A stretch of 58,000 nt of DNA from Mesostigma viride (lineage: Eukaryota > Streptophyta > Mesostigmatophyceae > Mesostigmatales > Mesostigmataceae), in contig RPFO01000003.1 in assembly GCA_009746045.1 (NCBI GenBank), positions 814,767 through 872,766 on the forward strand. Direction: 5' to 3'. Made by a program: the position numbers and the translations under genes. The notes under the pieces were generated by a model. The model saw only the letters and a list, made by a program, of their open reading frames with translations. It searched no databases and was not told the DNA's origin. This document shows positions 1 through 10,988 of the stretch, one piece after another (position 1 is the first letter of the stretch; each line of letters begins with the position of its first letter).

Positions 1-1102
1 AGTCATGTTCCTTTTAATTAAAGGTTCCTTTTAATTAATTAACTATCTACCTATCTAACTAACTAACAAACTAACACTACGGTACCGTGTAACTAATGGG
101 GCGGTGTACGCCGGACGCATCAGAGAAGTGCGGCCGGCCAACAGGCCAGGCCAGGAAAGGCAGCGCGCCCGGCCAACAGGCCGCAGAACCTGAACTGGCC
201 GGGAAATACGGCTCGTGTTGGTCGTATGTCTATGGCGTTGGTTGCACTTGTCTTGTGAGATGTGGAAGCTTCTGGCGAATTTATGGATAGACATCAGCTG
301 ACGCTTTATTGAAGGTCTAAAGGTTCACCAAATATGGGACAGTGGACATCACGTGACTCAGTAAAAATTCCGAGGCCCGCTTCCTGATCATTTGACCGGG
401 GATTGAAGAAGTCGTCGATCCGCATCTTGGATTGTCGCCATGCAAAGGGCAACTCCGGCTGCAATTTCCTGCTTTCTCGATGTGCACGTCTTGAGGCTCT
501 CATGTAATTATTCTCGTAGTAGTAGTCAGGGCAGCTCGGTACGTCGTGGTTGCAAATCGCAGCCGCGTGCAAACGTGCACGGGACAGATAGCCGTGTGCA
601 AACGTGCACGGCACACCAATCATGCGCATGCACTATCATCGGAACGAGAGACATGGCAATATTAATGGCATGCACAATCGTCGGAACGAGTGATATGGAC
701 GGTAGCGTATCTCCCCGAAATACGTACGACGACATTTGAATCGTTTTTCCATTTCGAAGTGGCAACAACGTTCACGTACGTAACGGAGCTGAGGTCAACG
801 TTTTGCCTATTAATTCAAGCTAAGTTGCTCGCTGATCTTTGCGGCGTCCGCCTGGCGCGGTGTGACCACTTGGACGCCACCATACGTTTCTTTCTTGTAT
901 AATATCCCTGGCGCAGAAATGTCAAATTGAGATTGCCTATTTCACCACTACATCGAGGTCGCATCCATCAATATTGGCTATCTCAAGTCCCTTCGTCGTT
1001 TCTTGGTCCTACTTCCTATAATTGGTTGTAACTGTTGCGACCGGCCCCGGCTGAAGCCATCTACTTCCGATTTTCCAAGTGTGCCAAAGTTTCCAAGCTG
1101 CC
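1..1102. other. Upstream non-coding region of the U-box kinase gene
   Basis: I see no convincing gene here. The first 80 bases are AT-rich with CTAA-type tetranucleotide repeats (about 31-80). Two short direct-repeat pairs lie at about 566-612 (a 16-base unit containing ACGTGCAC, twice) and about 624-692 (a unit containing TCGGAACGAG, twice). A TATAATA-like stretch sits at about 895-901, roughly 200 bases before the ATG at 1103. Open frames in this stretch overlap on both strands and resemble no family. Confidence 0.5.
895..901 (+). promoter_or_regulatory. Possible TATA-like element of the U-box kinase gene
   Basis: The sequence TATAATA occurs about 200 bases upstream of the first ATG of the U-box kinase reading frame. 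It is the only TATA-like string in the 300 bases before the gene. No transcript evidence is available, so the role is inferred from position only. Confidence 0.25.
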
Positions 1103-2380
1103 ATGGATCCCCCTGCGCATTTCCTGTGCCCCATCTCGTACGACCTGATGCGGGATCCTGTCATCCTCGTGGAAACAGGCCAAACCTACGAAAGAGACGC
1201 TATCGAGCAGTGGTTTGCTCGCGGGAATAACACTGACCCACTTACAAATGCGAGGGTCATTGATACGAAGCTGGTTCCAGTTTTCGCCCTGCGCTGTGCT
1301 GTTGCGCAATGGGTAGAGCAGGAACAAGAACGGCAACGTCTGGGAATCTCAGGCTCGGATGTGCTGGTCCCACAGATAGCGCAAGATAGGCTGGTGTTGG
1401 GTAGCACTCTTCATGATGGGGCAATGGCGACCGTTTCGGCGGCAGTCCTACGGCCAGGCGGGCAGCAGGTTGTGGTGAAAATGTTCCGTGCCAGAGGGCT
1501 AACAGAGGATGACTCTGCCAGGTTTCGCAGAGAGGTGCGAATCCTGCACCAGGCATCGGTTTTCTGCCACAATGTATGCCGGCTCATAGGGGTGGCCACC
1601 ATCAATGGTCAGCTGTGCATGGTCATGCCACGGTACACTGCCTCTCTGGAAGATTTGCTGCGACAGCATCAGCGGTCTCTGGAAGGCTCCAACACTGGCC
1701 CTGCTAGCAAAGGCCTTCCACTTGATCGCACCCTAGGCATCAGCCTGGATATAGCCCTGGCGATCGCGGATCTGCACGAGAGAGGCATCATGGTCCTGGA
1801 CTTGAAGCCCGCCAACATCTTGCTGGACAACTATGGCCGGGCAGTCGTGGCAGACTTTGGCATATCTGCGCTCCGGAACAGCACGCTGTCGCTTTACATG
1901 CCCACTTCGGTGCAAGGCACACCCAACTACATGGCCCCCGAGCAGTGGGTCCCTGATGAGTTTGGGGGGTTGACCACATCAGCCGACGCGTGGGGTTTTG
2001 GATGCATTTTGGTGGAGATGGCGTCCGGAAGTGCCCCCTGGGCTGGCCTGAGCATGTTCCAAATGATGGCAAACGTCTCCAAGTTTCAGAGGCTGTCTCC
2101 GGCTATTCCTGAGGGCTTGCCCAGCGCTTTGGCGGACCTCCTGCGTCGCTGCTTTTCCTACCAGCCAGCTGACCGGCCCACCTTTGCTGAGATTATTGCT
2201 GTGCTGCGGCACGTGACAGTGGCTGGTGCGGCCACGATGCGGCCAGCACCGCCACAGCCTCAGGCTACCGAGACTAGCCTGAAGGACCGGCTGCATACCA
2301 GCCCGAAAACTGCGACAGGAGTGCTGGTGGGTGGCCATGAGCCTTTGCATGGCATGACTGGTCATCATGCTTTGTTGTAA
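1103..2380 (+). CDS. U-box E3 ligase fused to a non-RD protein kinase
   Basis: This uninterrupted frame encodes 425 aa. The same frame is open further upstream but only with GTG, so the ATG at 1103 is the natural start. Residues about 4-75 form a U-box (FLCPISYDLMRDPV, then TGQTYERDAIEQW and TDPLT), the RING-like fold that recruits E2 enzymes. Residues about 95-370 form a protein kinase: glycine-rich loop near 100-111, VVVK with Lys126, Glu144 in helix C, VLDLKPAN with Asp233, DFG at 251-253, MAPE at 277-280 and ADRP with Arg358. The usual HRD is VLD, so it is a non-RD kinase. The catalytic Lys, Asp and DFG are intact, so it should be active. Plant U-box kinases usually carry the U-box at the C-terminus; here it is N-terminal. 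The ankyrin exons that follow lie on the same strand and may belong to a linked or joined product. No signal peptide or membrane segment is seen, so it is probably cytosolic. Confidence 0.9.
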   Translation: MDPPAHFLCPISYDLMRDPVILVETGQTYERDAIEQWFARGNNTDPLTNARVIDTKLVPVFALRCAVAQWVEQEQERQRLGISGSDVLVPQIAQDRLVLGSTLHDGAMATVSAAVLRPGGQQVVVKMFRARGLTEDDSARFRREVRILHQASVFCHNVCRLIGVATINGQLCMVMPRYTASLEDLLRQHQRSLEGSNTGPASKGLPLDRTLGISLDIALAIADLHERGIMVLDLKPANILLDNYGRAVVADFGISALRNSTLSLYMPTSVQGTPNYMAPEQWVPDEFGGLTTSADAWGFGCILVEMASGSAPWAGLSMFQMMANVSKFQRLSPAIPEGLPSALADLLRRCFSYQPADRPTFAEIIAVLRHVTVAGAATMRPAPPQPQATETSLKDRLHTSPKTATGVLVGGHEPLHGMTGHHALL

Positions 2381-3175
2381 TAACTGGTCCCTCAGACCTA
2401 GCTACAGTTGGGTCATGTTTAGGTCGATGGTATTGTCTGTTCCCCCTTCTTTCTTAGTAGCATAGGTAGCACCTACTGACCAGTGACGCCTTAAGTAGAT
2501 TGCTGGCTGTTGCTACACTGTCCTGCATTGGGGTTGGATAAAGTATAGGTGCAGATGGTTCAAACTAGGAAGATGTGTCCGCCGCGTATAACTCAGATAC
2601 GTTTTTTTCTTGGCGGAAGGTTGATTTAGTAAACTTGATAGAAGCTAAGAGAGAGACAAATGGCACAGCCCTGGTTTGGAAGGCATCATCCATCGTAAGT
2701 CTGGCTTCGCTTCTCGAAATAATATTGGCAGACTTGCGCCTTGTATTTCAGCAGTGATGTTTTCCATATATATATATTTATATAAAACATATATATATGT
2801 TTTGTTGCATGTAATGTAGAGGACAGTGCTCATGCATGATTGCCTCGAATGGTTGCTCATGCTATCATTGGAAGATGATGGATATAACAGATAAAAGTTG
2901 GACGCTCCTGCTCTCTCCCGGACCTTTTGCTGACAGCTGAACCTATAATCCATGTCCATCGCCAAGTATTATTTTGCCATGGCTGTGCTGGGAGTGTGGA
3001 GCACCTCTGATGGCTCTCAGATGATGACTTGTGACTGGTCATTTCACCCTAATATTTCACTTCAGTTTTTGTTGCAGAATATACTACTGTAGTACCGGTT
3101 TATGCTATAATCTCCTCACCGCTTTCTTGTGTTGTGCCGTGTGAGTTGTCCTTGTCGACACGTGTCCAATCACAG
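2381..3175. other. Spacer between U-box kinase and first ankyrin exon
   Basis: No gene is supported here. There is an AT dinucleotide-rich tract at about 2766-2800. A strong donor-like sequence (GTAAGT) lies at 2695, preceded by ATG at 2660. Splicing that short stretch to the exon at 3176 would put the ankyrin frame out of register, so I do not call it a first exon. The region is either the promoter and 5' UTR of the ankyrin gene or an intron joining it to the kinase. Confidence 0.4.
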
Positions 3176-3274
3176 GACATCCCCCTCATGGTGCAGCAAG
3201 CTGCCAAGGAGGGTCGAGTGGACGCCATCTGCCAACTTGTACTGCAAGGTGCTGACCTGAGCGCCATGGACAAG
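3176..3274 (+). CDS. Ankyrin exon 1
   Basis: This 33-codon exon begins after AATCACAG and ends before GTGCTT. It encodes an N-terminal-capping type repeat (VQQAAKEGRVDAICQLV ... ADLSAMDK) that lacks the TALH start. A Met codon at 3188-3190 could be the initiator. The donor is weaker than the others. Confidence 0.65.
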
Positions 3275-4065
3275 GTGCTTAATCACTGTGGATGTCTGGA
3301 TGACCTTCTCTCACTGGCCCGGCCTCACAAAGTAATATGGATTGGACCTCGGATCGTGCTTGTCCACGCAGTAAAGATTATGTCGAGATTCGCTTCCTGG
3401 AGCCAACGATACTTTTCCTATCAATAGTAGTATAGCGGCGCAAGGCGATGGGTGGTATGGAATTGAGCAAGTCAAGTCGGTTAGGAGATGTTTGCTGGCT
3501 AGTTGAGGTTATTTCGACCACTCATACTTATTTCTTTGATTGAGCAATGATCTTCTCTCAAGGGGAGAGGGGAGGTGCATGCTACCTTTGCTACAGAGAT
3601 GAGGTTTTGGAGTCGATGAAGCATCCGTAGTTCACGACGGCAAAATCAGGGCAGTGGCTAGCTTAGGCCATTAATCCAATTTTCTTCTGAATGGATACTG
3701 TGATGCATACGTTGTTTAAAGCATTTTGCTGGCGACCTAGGAAGCCCAGTTCCCAGAGAAAGCTCGGCCATGTTAATGTGTATGGCAGCATGAGACCATT
3801 GCATTGTGCTTTTTCCAACCACGTTTTAAGCCTTGCTAACCTCATAGTGCCCTCATGCCCCGGTGATGTGTTCTGCGTGGAAAAGCTCAACACCAACAGC
3901 CTGCTTTGCTCTAAGATCCTCTTCTTTTCTGCATGCTGATGTCCACTCTACAGTACCAAATATTATGTTGCCTGATCATACCATAAATCCGTTTCGTAGT
4001 GAATATGTTTCAAATGTGTGGCAATATTTCTGGTTCAATGCATGTGGTCGTCTGCAATACACCAG

Positions 4066-4167
4066 GATGGCAAAAATGCCCTGCTTTGGGCAGCTGAGGA
4101 AGGCCAGCTGGCATTGGTCGAGTACCTGGTGGAGCGCCAAGGGATGAGCCTCTCTGCTGTTGACCAG
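4066..4167 (+). CDS. Ankyrin exon 2
   Basis: This 34-codon repeat (DGKNALLWAAEEGQLALVEY ...) lies between ACACCAG and GTGAAA. It is nearly identical to exon 3, including the unusual ERQGMSLSAVD end. The introns after exons 2 and 3 also share sequence (near 4311 and 5442), so the pair arose by duplication of exon plus intron. Confidence 0.8.
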
Positions 4168-5217
4168 GTGAAATTTTTGTTAGCCCAAAATCGGGGGAAG
4201 CGGGCTTAACTAAGGAAGGAGTTGAACCTCCGCCACCTCATTGTGGGTCTGAGTAATAGCTCCTGGTATAATGAATGCATTTGCATGGTGTAGCGACCCC
4301 AACTTCTTAGTGGCAGAAACAAGCAGAGTTTTTATTCCTCTGTGCAACTGCGGTAACCATGTCAGAGTAGCTTTACATGTTCGCAGTTTTTCCTTGCTGT
4401 ACTTGGAATCTTTGGTAAGTAGGATCGAAACCTGCTGGGTGGGGATCCTATCAAATAGTGATTGTTATGTCAAGCATGCGTGCAGCTTTATGGGTTAACA
4501 CCATGCCATCGGGCTGAACCCTTGGTGAAAGGCCATGAAATTCTTGTCTGTCAGACCAAAAAGCAAGGTTTATTTTCCTCTTGGCTCTATCCTACCCGAA
4601 TTTGACCATTTCCCGGTCGCACTAAGAAAGCTAAGTGGTGCTGGAAAGCAGATGCAAGGGAAGTTGCTTTGGAGGCATAGCGCCTCATTGAGCGGCCTTG
4701 CGCGTGCCATAACTTCGCCGTATAACAGACAGTATTGGAAATTTACACGAGGCTGTTGGTTCGGCGAGGCCATATCATGCCTGAGGTCTCATATGGCCAT
4801 GCCTAGCTAGCTGCTGGGTGGCCAGTGCTGCAATGCAGGCAGTGCTGACTACCCTAAGACCCCCTCACCCGTTTGTTAAACCACCCCACAATAGAGACAC
4901 CATGACCAATTTGGCTACAAGTCATTAAACTGTCGGATAGCCATTTTGTCAACTACAGTTTCTTTGCCAACCCTCAGCGTAGCTACCATCATGGCCCGGT
5001 AACGTTTTCTGGTCCTTTCTTATAGCAACAACAGGCTGCTAAGTCTGGATCCTTGGCTTCGATAAGTGCTCTGCGGCAGTTTTCGCTTCCGTCAAATTTG
5101 ATTTCATACCGCAAGCTTTGTTTTCTACTACAATTCAATTTGCTCTCTGACGTGAGACAAATCTTTTTGGCTTCCTGCGACTGCTTGTGGTTGCCTGGTT
5201 GCCTGTGTATACACCAG

Positions 5218-5319
5218 CATGGCACAAATGCGCTGCATTTGGCAGCTGAGGGAGGCCAGCTGGCATTGGTCAAGTACCTGGTGGAGCGCCAAGGGATGAG
5301 CCTCTCTGCTGTTGACAAG
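5218..5319 (+). CDS. Ankyrin exon 3
   Basis: This 34-codon repeat (HGTNALHLAAEGGQLALVKY ...) has acceptor ACACCAG and donor AAG/GTACAC. It is the closest relative of exon 2 and a textbook ankyrin consensus (NALHLAAEGG). Confidence 0.85.
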
Positions 5320-7266
5320 GTACACCATAATTGGGGGCTTACTGAAAAAGGCTGGGGACCACTTGAAACTTGACAGTCTGGGAAAAATCTGCGCGTAATC
5401 AATGACTTGGCATGCAGTGCAGCAACTCCATTTTTCAAATGGCAGAAACAAACAAGGTTCTTACTTTTCTGTGCAACTTCAATAACCATGTCAGACAGCA
5501 GCTCATGTACGCAGTAACAACCTCTCTTGCCAGACTGTCACTAAGGGACCAAGTTTGAGGCGAGGGACTTAAATCTGGTGAAGAAGGGCTAATAACTTAA
5601 CCAGGTGGATAATGTGCCCACCATTGACGAGTCTCGAAGGTATAGACATGAAAGTTTTCCTCGCGCTGTACATCTCCTCATTCACTGTACATTCTCCTCA
5701 TCAAGCTATCCGCAGACTCTTCCCAGTACCCCATTACACGAGTAGGGTGAGATTTTTTTCTTTCATATTCACTTTCGGTTACTTGCAATGGCCACTATGT
5801 AATAATTGCGAAGCCACAATAGAATATCTTGGTCACACTTGATGACCTGATGAAAAATTGTGCTATGTCAAACCTGTTGAGCTGATTACTTGCACTTACT
5901 ATGATTGGGGACGATGTAAATACCCAGCTCGCACATTTCCCTACCACATCTACAAAGGGGTGGCCGTGCTAGGTGGTATAAAACCTGGCTCCATCGTTCT
6001 TTCTTTTCCGTATGTCTCATACATATCTGCTGTCGGCCGCATTGAAGTAGCAAACTCAGTGGCCGCTCAGCCGTTGTAAAATTCCCATTGTGTTCATTGT
6101 ATGAGGAGTGGGTACAACAGCGTGTAAGGTCAATTTCCGATTATCAATTTCCGTGTTTGCTGAGAGCACTCGCAGATATAGCTGGGGCATCCGGCACTGA
6201 GGCAGTACCAGGGATCCACCCTGAGAGTGCCGCACAGTACTTGGATAAGTAATAATTCGTCACCGTGCAGTCATACGTTGCAAACTGCTTATCTATCCAA
6301 TGCTCGCTGTTTCCTTGGGTTTAAAATGGGGAGGCTTTTGAAGGCCCAGCTGCTGCCAGGGTTACAGATTCCCTGATCTCTGTACGTGGAAAATCTAGTC
6401 TATCATTTCAGCAGCCATCCCGCATGAAGCTTTCCGATCTTTATGGGAACCTGCCAAAGATAGGCTTACGTCATGCACTATTCCCACCCTCTGTCCATGG
6501 TTTCGGGAATAAATTAATCTAAAAGCGATTAAGCTCAACGGCTTTCTTTTCCCAAATGTGATGCTTTAGTCAAGTGCAATGGCGGACTAGACACTATATG
6601 TACAAGACCGGCCCTGTGCTGGCGGCCGTGTTCGGTAACACGTTGTCTAGGAAGGTACGTTGTGTATTGGAGTTTACGCCTTTCCCCTGCCGAGCCTCGT
6701 TAATGTCTATTTAACCTGACAACAAGGTTAACTTGATGGGGGCAGGCTGGTCAACTGTAGGCAGTCGCACTAGCATGGCAATGAGGGACCGTGCGGCCGT
6801 GCTTGGCAACCTGAGATGTTGGCATGATCATGGACTCATATGTTGCCATGGACCATGCACTTGTTATGCCACCACTTGTAGCCTGGAAACTGCAGAGCCA
6901 AGGATTGACTTACGAAAAAGTAAAATAACTTTCCTGCCGCCCACGCATCCTTGCTGATTGTTTCACCACAGGGCAGTACTTAGCCAATGGAGGTAGTTCC
7001 TCGAGACAATTTAGCATTCACCGCGTAACATTGTTTTCTTCCCATCTAAAGATACTAAAGATGTGAGGCGGGCTTGATATGCCAGCATATTATACATAGT
7101 TGTAGGAAAACGTGTCTGACAGTGTGGCAGGGTTGCTTTTCTGGTGGGGTCTGCAACTTAATGGATGTTTTCTTAAACGCCAGGCATTGAAGTTGTCTCC
7201 TAACATCAGCTATCATGTCCAGTGGGTGTTCCTTGTCCTTTCCCGGAATTTCCTTATGCCAAACAG
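5320..7266. other. Intron 3, no recognisable element
   Basis: Apart from the first about 200 bases shared with the intron after exon 2, I see no gene, RNA or known mobile element in this 1.9-kb interval. Short open frames overlap on both strands and match no family. Confidence 0.4.
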
Positions 7267-7371
7267 CGGTGGAACCACGACGTGCTTGATTGTGCTGCTA
7301 TTAAAGGCCACCTGGGGGTGGTCAAGTACCTGGTGGAGGACAAGGGCATGAACCTGGACAAAAAAGGCCAT
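7267..7371 (+). CDS. Ankyrin exon 4
   Basis: This 35-codon repeat (VLDCAAIKGHLGVVKYLVED ...) follows CCAAACAG and precedes the near-perfect donor GTAAGT. It is the first exon with the LVEDKGMN ending that dominates the rest of the array. Confidence 0.85.
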
Positions 7372-8093
7372 GTAAGTTCCTGCCCAGTTTACCACTCTGG
7401 AAATGGTACCTTAGCAAAACCTGTGATTTGGTGATCATGTCTATGAATACTTGGCGATAACTTGTCTTGGATATGTGCCGATCTCGCATGCCATGACTTA
7501 TAATCTATTATGAGCAGTTGAGATGACATCTGAGATAGTATCTTCCCGTGCTCATGGCAGTAAGCCCATGCCCTAGCGTCAAGTAGTAGTAATTTCGTGC
7601 TGGTCCAGCTCCGAGCTTAAGCCTCGGGGAGCGTGCATTCTCACTACTTTATGTTTTTCAGGGCTTTATGCGGGTATAGGGCATGGCTTTTACTTTTAGA
7701 GCTATCAGATGTTGTTGAAACAAGCTTTGGTATTACCGATAATGGAATGAGAGACTCTTGTACAGGATGGGCAAATTATGGTTGTAGGCCTAATGGCATG
7801 GTAAGGCAGGCACTCAGAAGTTAACATAGGCAACGGGTTTTCAGAATGTGTCTGAGTTGCAGTACGTTTCTTATTAGCCAGCAGTGCAGCCCATGGACTA
7901 AAGTGCGGAGGTGATTCTGAACATATATAGCAGGTATGGTTGTGACAATGAAGGCCAGAAAGCATCATTGTAACAAATAGTTAGTATGTTGAATCCCATG
8001 TGTTGCGTCCCAAGACTGAAGGGATGTGGTCTAGATCTAGCTAAAGCATAATAGATTATAGAATGCAATTCAGGGCCATGCCCGGCATGATAT

Positions 8094-8150
8094 GCACGGG
8101 AAACTATGGACACTGTTCATGTTGCTGCTCAAGAGGTGGAAACTCATCTT
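8094..8150 (+). pseudogene. Possible decayed ankyrin exon
   Basis: A stretch reading DTVHVAAQEVETHLLDV then a stop resembles the front half of the ankyrin exons. At DNA level TGCTGCTCAAGAGG is close to TGCTGCTCGAGGAGG in exon 5. The second half and the splice sites are missing. Chance similarity is possible. Confidence 0.3.
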
Positions 8151-8739
8151 TTAGACGTCTAACAATAATAACCATGCAAGCCTACTTTGCTTGGATTACA
8201 CCGGCAAAATCTAGCACTCAGCGGGTGTATATATTCAGATTTGTTGCTCTTTACACGAAATATCGTTTATTCCACATGTAAGAGGAGAGACCTTCATCCT
8301 CGGACCAATTTCAACTAGATACGCTACCAAGCTGGCACGCTGGTAGTTAGCAAGCGCGCCGACATGAGCGCCGACCTTCCAGGAACTCAAAACAACATTC
8401 AAAAGATTCTGTCCGGCGACTAGGGCCGACCCAGCGGCCCCTAGAAATTCTTGTGTACTTCAACCTAGGCCCAAAATGGTTAGTCTGAATCACAAGAATC
8501 ATTGTAATTACACACAAAATTTCCGAACATACTTTCCACATTTCCAATTAAGTCCCAAAAGCGTGCGGACTATATAAAAGCAAGCCAACAACATACTTTA
8601 TTTCATTGTTGCGCCCGTTCCAAGGGCCAGGATGCAACACTGGTCTAGCATTGATGGGGAGGCCATGGCACTGTGCTTTCATTCCCGTATGAAGATATGT
8701 GTTCAGTAGTATACTAGTACTACTATATTACCATGTAGC

Positions 8740-9115
8740 AGTCTGAGCGTAGTACTTTAAATGGTAATTACTGCGCCAGGGGACCGGGGACCACTAAGGT
8801 CCAATGTAGTAGGAATATGCTCTTGCCATGAGTTTTCCATGCATTCTGGGTGTGCCAGTAGTCTGACTTCAGCCTCACATGCCTGGTAATTTCCTGTCAA
8901 TGACAATCCTGTGAAGACACCGGGGTTAAGGACGCCAGCAGTATTCTGGGTAGACATATTCGAGTACCCACCGTTCCACCCCTGCTGGGGGCGAATGGTA
9001 ATGATGTGCAATGTTTTTCATAGATTAGTTTCCATGCACATGGACCCTGTCTACTAAATGTTTTCAATAGTAGTATGTATGCAAGTGATGCCCTTGAGTG
9101 CAGGTTAGTTCTGAT
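8740..9115 (+). repeat. Intron module repeat R7, copy 1
   Basis: This region is related to 20460-21260, 31800-32790 (interrupted) and 40010-40330. Shared landmarks include the CCATGAGTTTTCCATGCATTCTG-like block, GTAATTTCCTGTCAATGACA and a GGGGTTRA...CCAGCA block. Copies 1, 2 and 3 each lie shortly upstream of an ankyrin exon (5, 7, 8), so R7 is part of the duplicated exon-intron module. Confidence 0.6.
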
Positions 9116-9122
9116 TTTGCAG

Positions 9123-9176
9123 ATTCGTGGGGTATCTTACGAGACCGAAAAGTGCTTCATAGCGCTGCTCCAGATG
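9123..9176 (+). pseudogene. Possible ankyrin exon remnant
   Basis: After TTTTGCAG, an out-of-frame segment reads VLHSAAPDGM, resembling the VLHCAAEGGN start of other exons. A GTATGC follows at 9177. It is far shorter than a working exon (54 nt), so it is either a remnant or chance. Confidence 0.25.
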
Positions 9177-9334
9177 GTATGCGATGTTCGTTCTCTTGAG
9201 ACAGTCTGGGATAACTGCTTTGTATTTCGTCGCTCAAAGAGCCCATGCACTTGAAGGTGGGTGTTATAGGCACTTGCACTGTGCAATATGATGCCGATTG
9301 TGTGGTATGCATGCCTCTTCATTGTGTGAGACAG

Positions 9335-9436
9335 TGCAACCAAACAATTCTCCACAATGCTGCTCGAGGAGGCCACCTCGAGCTGGTCAAGTACCTGGTG
9401 GAGGACAAAAGGATGGATGTAAACGCCATGGACGGT
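9335..9436 (+). CDS. Ankyrin exon 5
   Basis: This 34-codon repeat (TILHNAARGGHLELVKYLVE ...) is preceded by the recurrent intron block ending GTGTGAGACAG and followed by GTAAGC. Its flanks match those of exons 7, 8, 9 and 12, showing shared module ancestry. Confidence 0.85.
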
Positions 9437-9659
9437 GTAAGCCTGTGTTCCTAAGAAGGACAATGTGATTATTTTATTGGGTATACAAGTTGCTTCAGTG
9501 TCATTGTTTGGCATAAATGTTGAAGGCCGCGTCTTTTGCGTGGTTCGTAGGAGCATATAATGTCTTGCAAGCTTACCTTTATGAATTTTATTTTTGGAAT
9601 GATGATGGGATGCAAAGCATTTACATGATAGCAGAAATCTAGCCTTGCGTATTGACTAC

Positions 9660-9995
9660 ACTAGTGTGACCCGCTGGGTCCGCCCAGCCCAAAATAGGGT
9701 CCGGCCGTGGGCCTGCGGCCCCCCCGCAGGCACCGCCGTGGCCCACCCTGCGAGGTGCTGGCGCGCCCGTGGGCGCGCCCACGGCCATCCCCACCGTGCC
9801 CATCCGCTGGCCCCGCCCGCTGGTGAATTGTGGCCCGCGGACCGGGCCGCTAGCCCGCTGAGTACGCCACCCGTTTACCCGCCGCGCCGCGCCCGCTGTC
9901 CCGCTGTCGGACCGGTCGCCACCCCCCCCGCGGCCACCCGCTGGCGGTGCGCCCGCTTGGCGCTTGCTACTCTGCCCGCGGTGCCCCTACCGTAG
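9660..9995. other. GC-rich island with strong palindromes
   Basis: About 335 bases are far richer in G and C than the surrounding intron. They include a perfect 18-base palindrome at 9767-9784 (CCGTGGGCGCGCCCACGG) and other hairpin-forming stretches. A + strand frame is open across it, but its composition (Arg, Pro, Ala) looks like compositional bias, not a protein. It is probably an insertion of foreign or mobile DNA. Confidence 0.45.
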
Positions 9996-10790
9996 GTTTC
10001 AACACGTAGTCTGGAGTAGCGTGCTCCTTCGCTGCGCTCCGGACAGGAGGCCGCTGTAGCGGCCGCTCGCTTCGTTTGCTTGGCTCTTCGCGCCTATTGG
10101 CCCTGCAGTCAGTGCCTCCTTCTGGTTTGGTCGCGTACTTCGGGAGCTCCCAATAGTCGGGGATGGGCTCACACGGCTAAATGATACAGCAGTAGTTGTA
10201 TTATAAAAATCTGTGGTTCTGGAATGTAGCACGCTATACAAGGAGCAACATTGGGGACTCAGGGCCGAAGTTGGCTAGCAATTTGCAAGCAGTTTTGCAG
10301 GAGGCGCCAATTATGTAGTCACGGTATCAAGACGAAGCTGATGAGGCATTTAACTGGATGTTTGTAAATCCGGGTGGCACTAGCTGCGACGCAGCCAGCG
10401 GCAGGAATCAAAATACCTTTGGATCCTGAATCTGGGTTATCTAAATATCTGACGCAATTTCTGTGTGCTGAAATTTATTGACCAGGTAAAAGTGTTCTGT
10501 CTGGGCCAGTTAGAAAGAAAACTCATGATTCACGGATGATTGCGTTGTATTTAAGATAGTACTTTCAGTATGTCCTAAAACAAGCCAGCTTGCAACATGA
10601 GATTAAATCGTCAGTTTGTGGCATACCAGCTGCCAGTTAGACAGTTTAAGCTGCTTATGCGTGTCAAGATTGCACCCAAATATTTGGTGGGTGCAACTGT
10701 TGTCTGGGATCAATATCTGGTAGCTGTGGGGCCCACACACATACTAGTATAAGTCTCATAGGAAGTCGCTTCTGGCTGTTCTGGGAACAG
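9996..10790. other. Intron 5 stretch without recognised features
   Basis: Nothing recognisable is seen apart from a fragment rich in CGCTCC and GCGGCCGCT next to the GC island. No coding frame or repeat match within the window could be supported. Confidence 0.35.
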
Positions 10791-10988
10791 TGGTTCTCTG
10801 AACGTAGTTTCTTTATAGTGTCAGATGGAAGGGAAGTGGCTACAGCTATATTATTATAGGGTTCACATCACAAACCTGTTGAGGCCTATGCGGCCCAAAA
10901 CAGATCTGCGCTGGCAAGATATGCCCTGTTTCTGGCGGCATGTGTGTGAGTCTGAGCTATATTGTGTTACAGCCTGGCCACTGTCTAG
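10791..10988 (+). mobile_element. Left part of an R1-type A-repeat, interrupted by mtDNA and a PAT-like element
   Basis: The block starts TGGTTCTCTGAACGTAGTTT, the 5' end shared with R1 copies at 18136, 33629, 40339 and 45499. It stops at CACTGTCTAG, where R1 normally continues GTTTCTTTGCTAATT. That continuation resumes at about 16964, on the far side of the mitochondrial fragment and the 5.3-kb element. Confidence 0.7.

Noticed and set aside
1061-2368. Several minus-strand frames under the U-box kinase
   Set aside because: Shadows of a clear protein with U-box and kinase motifs.
2660-2694. First coding exon of the ankyrin gene with the GTAAGT donor at 2695
   Set aside because: Joining it to 3176 puts the ankyrin frame out of register.
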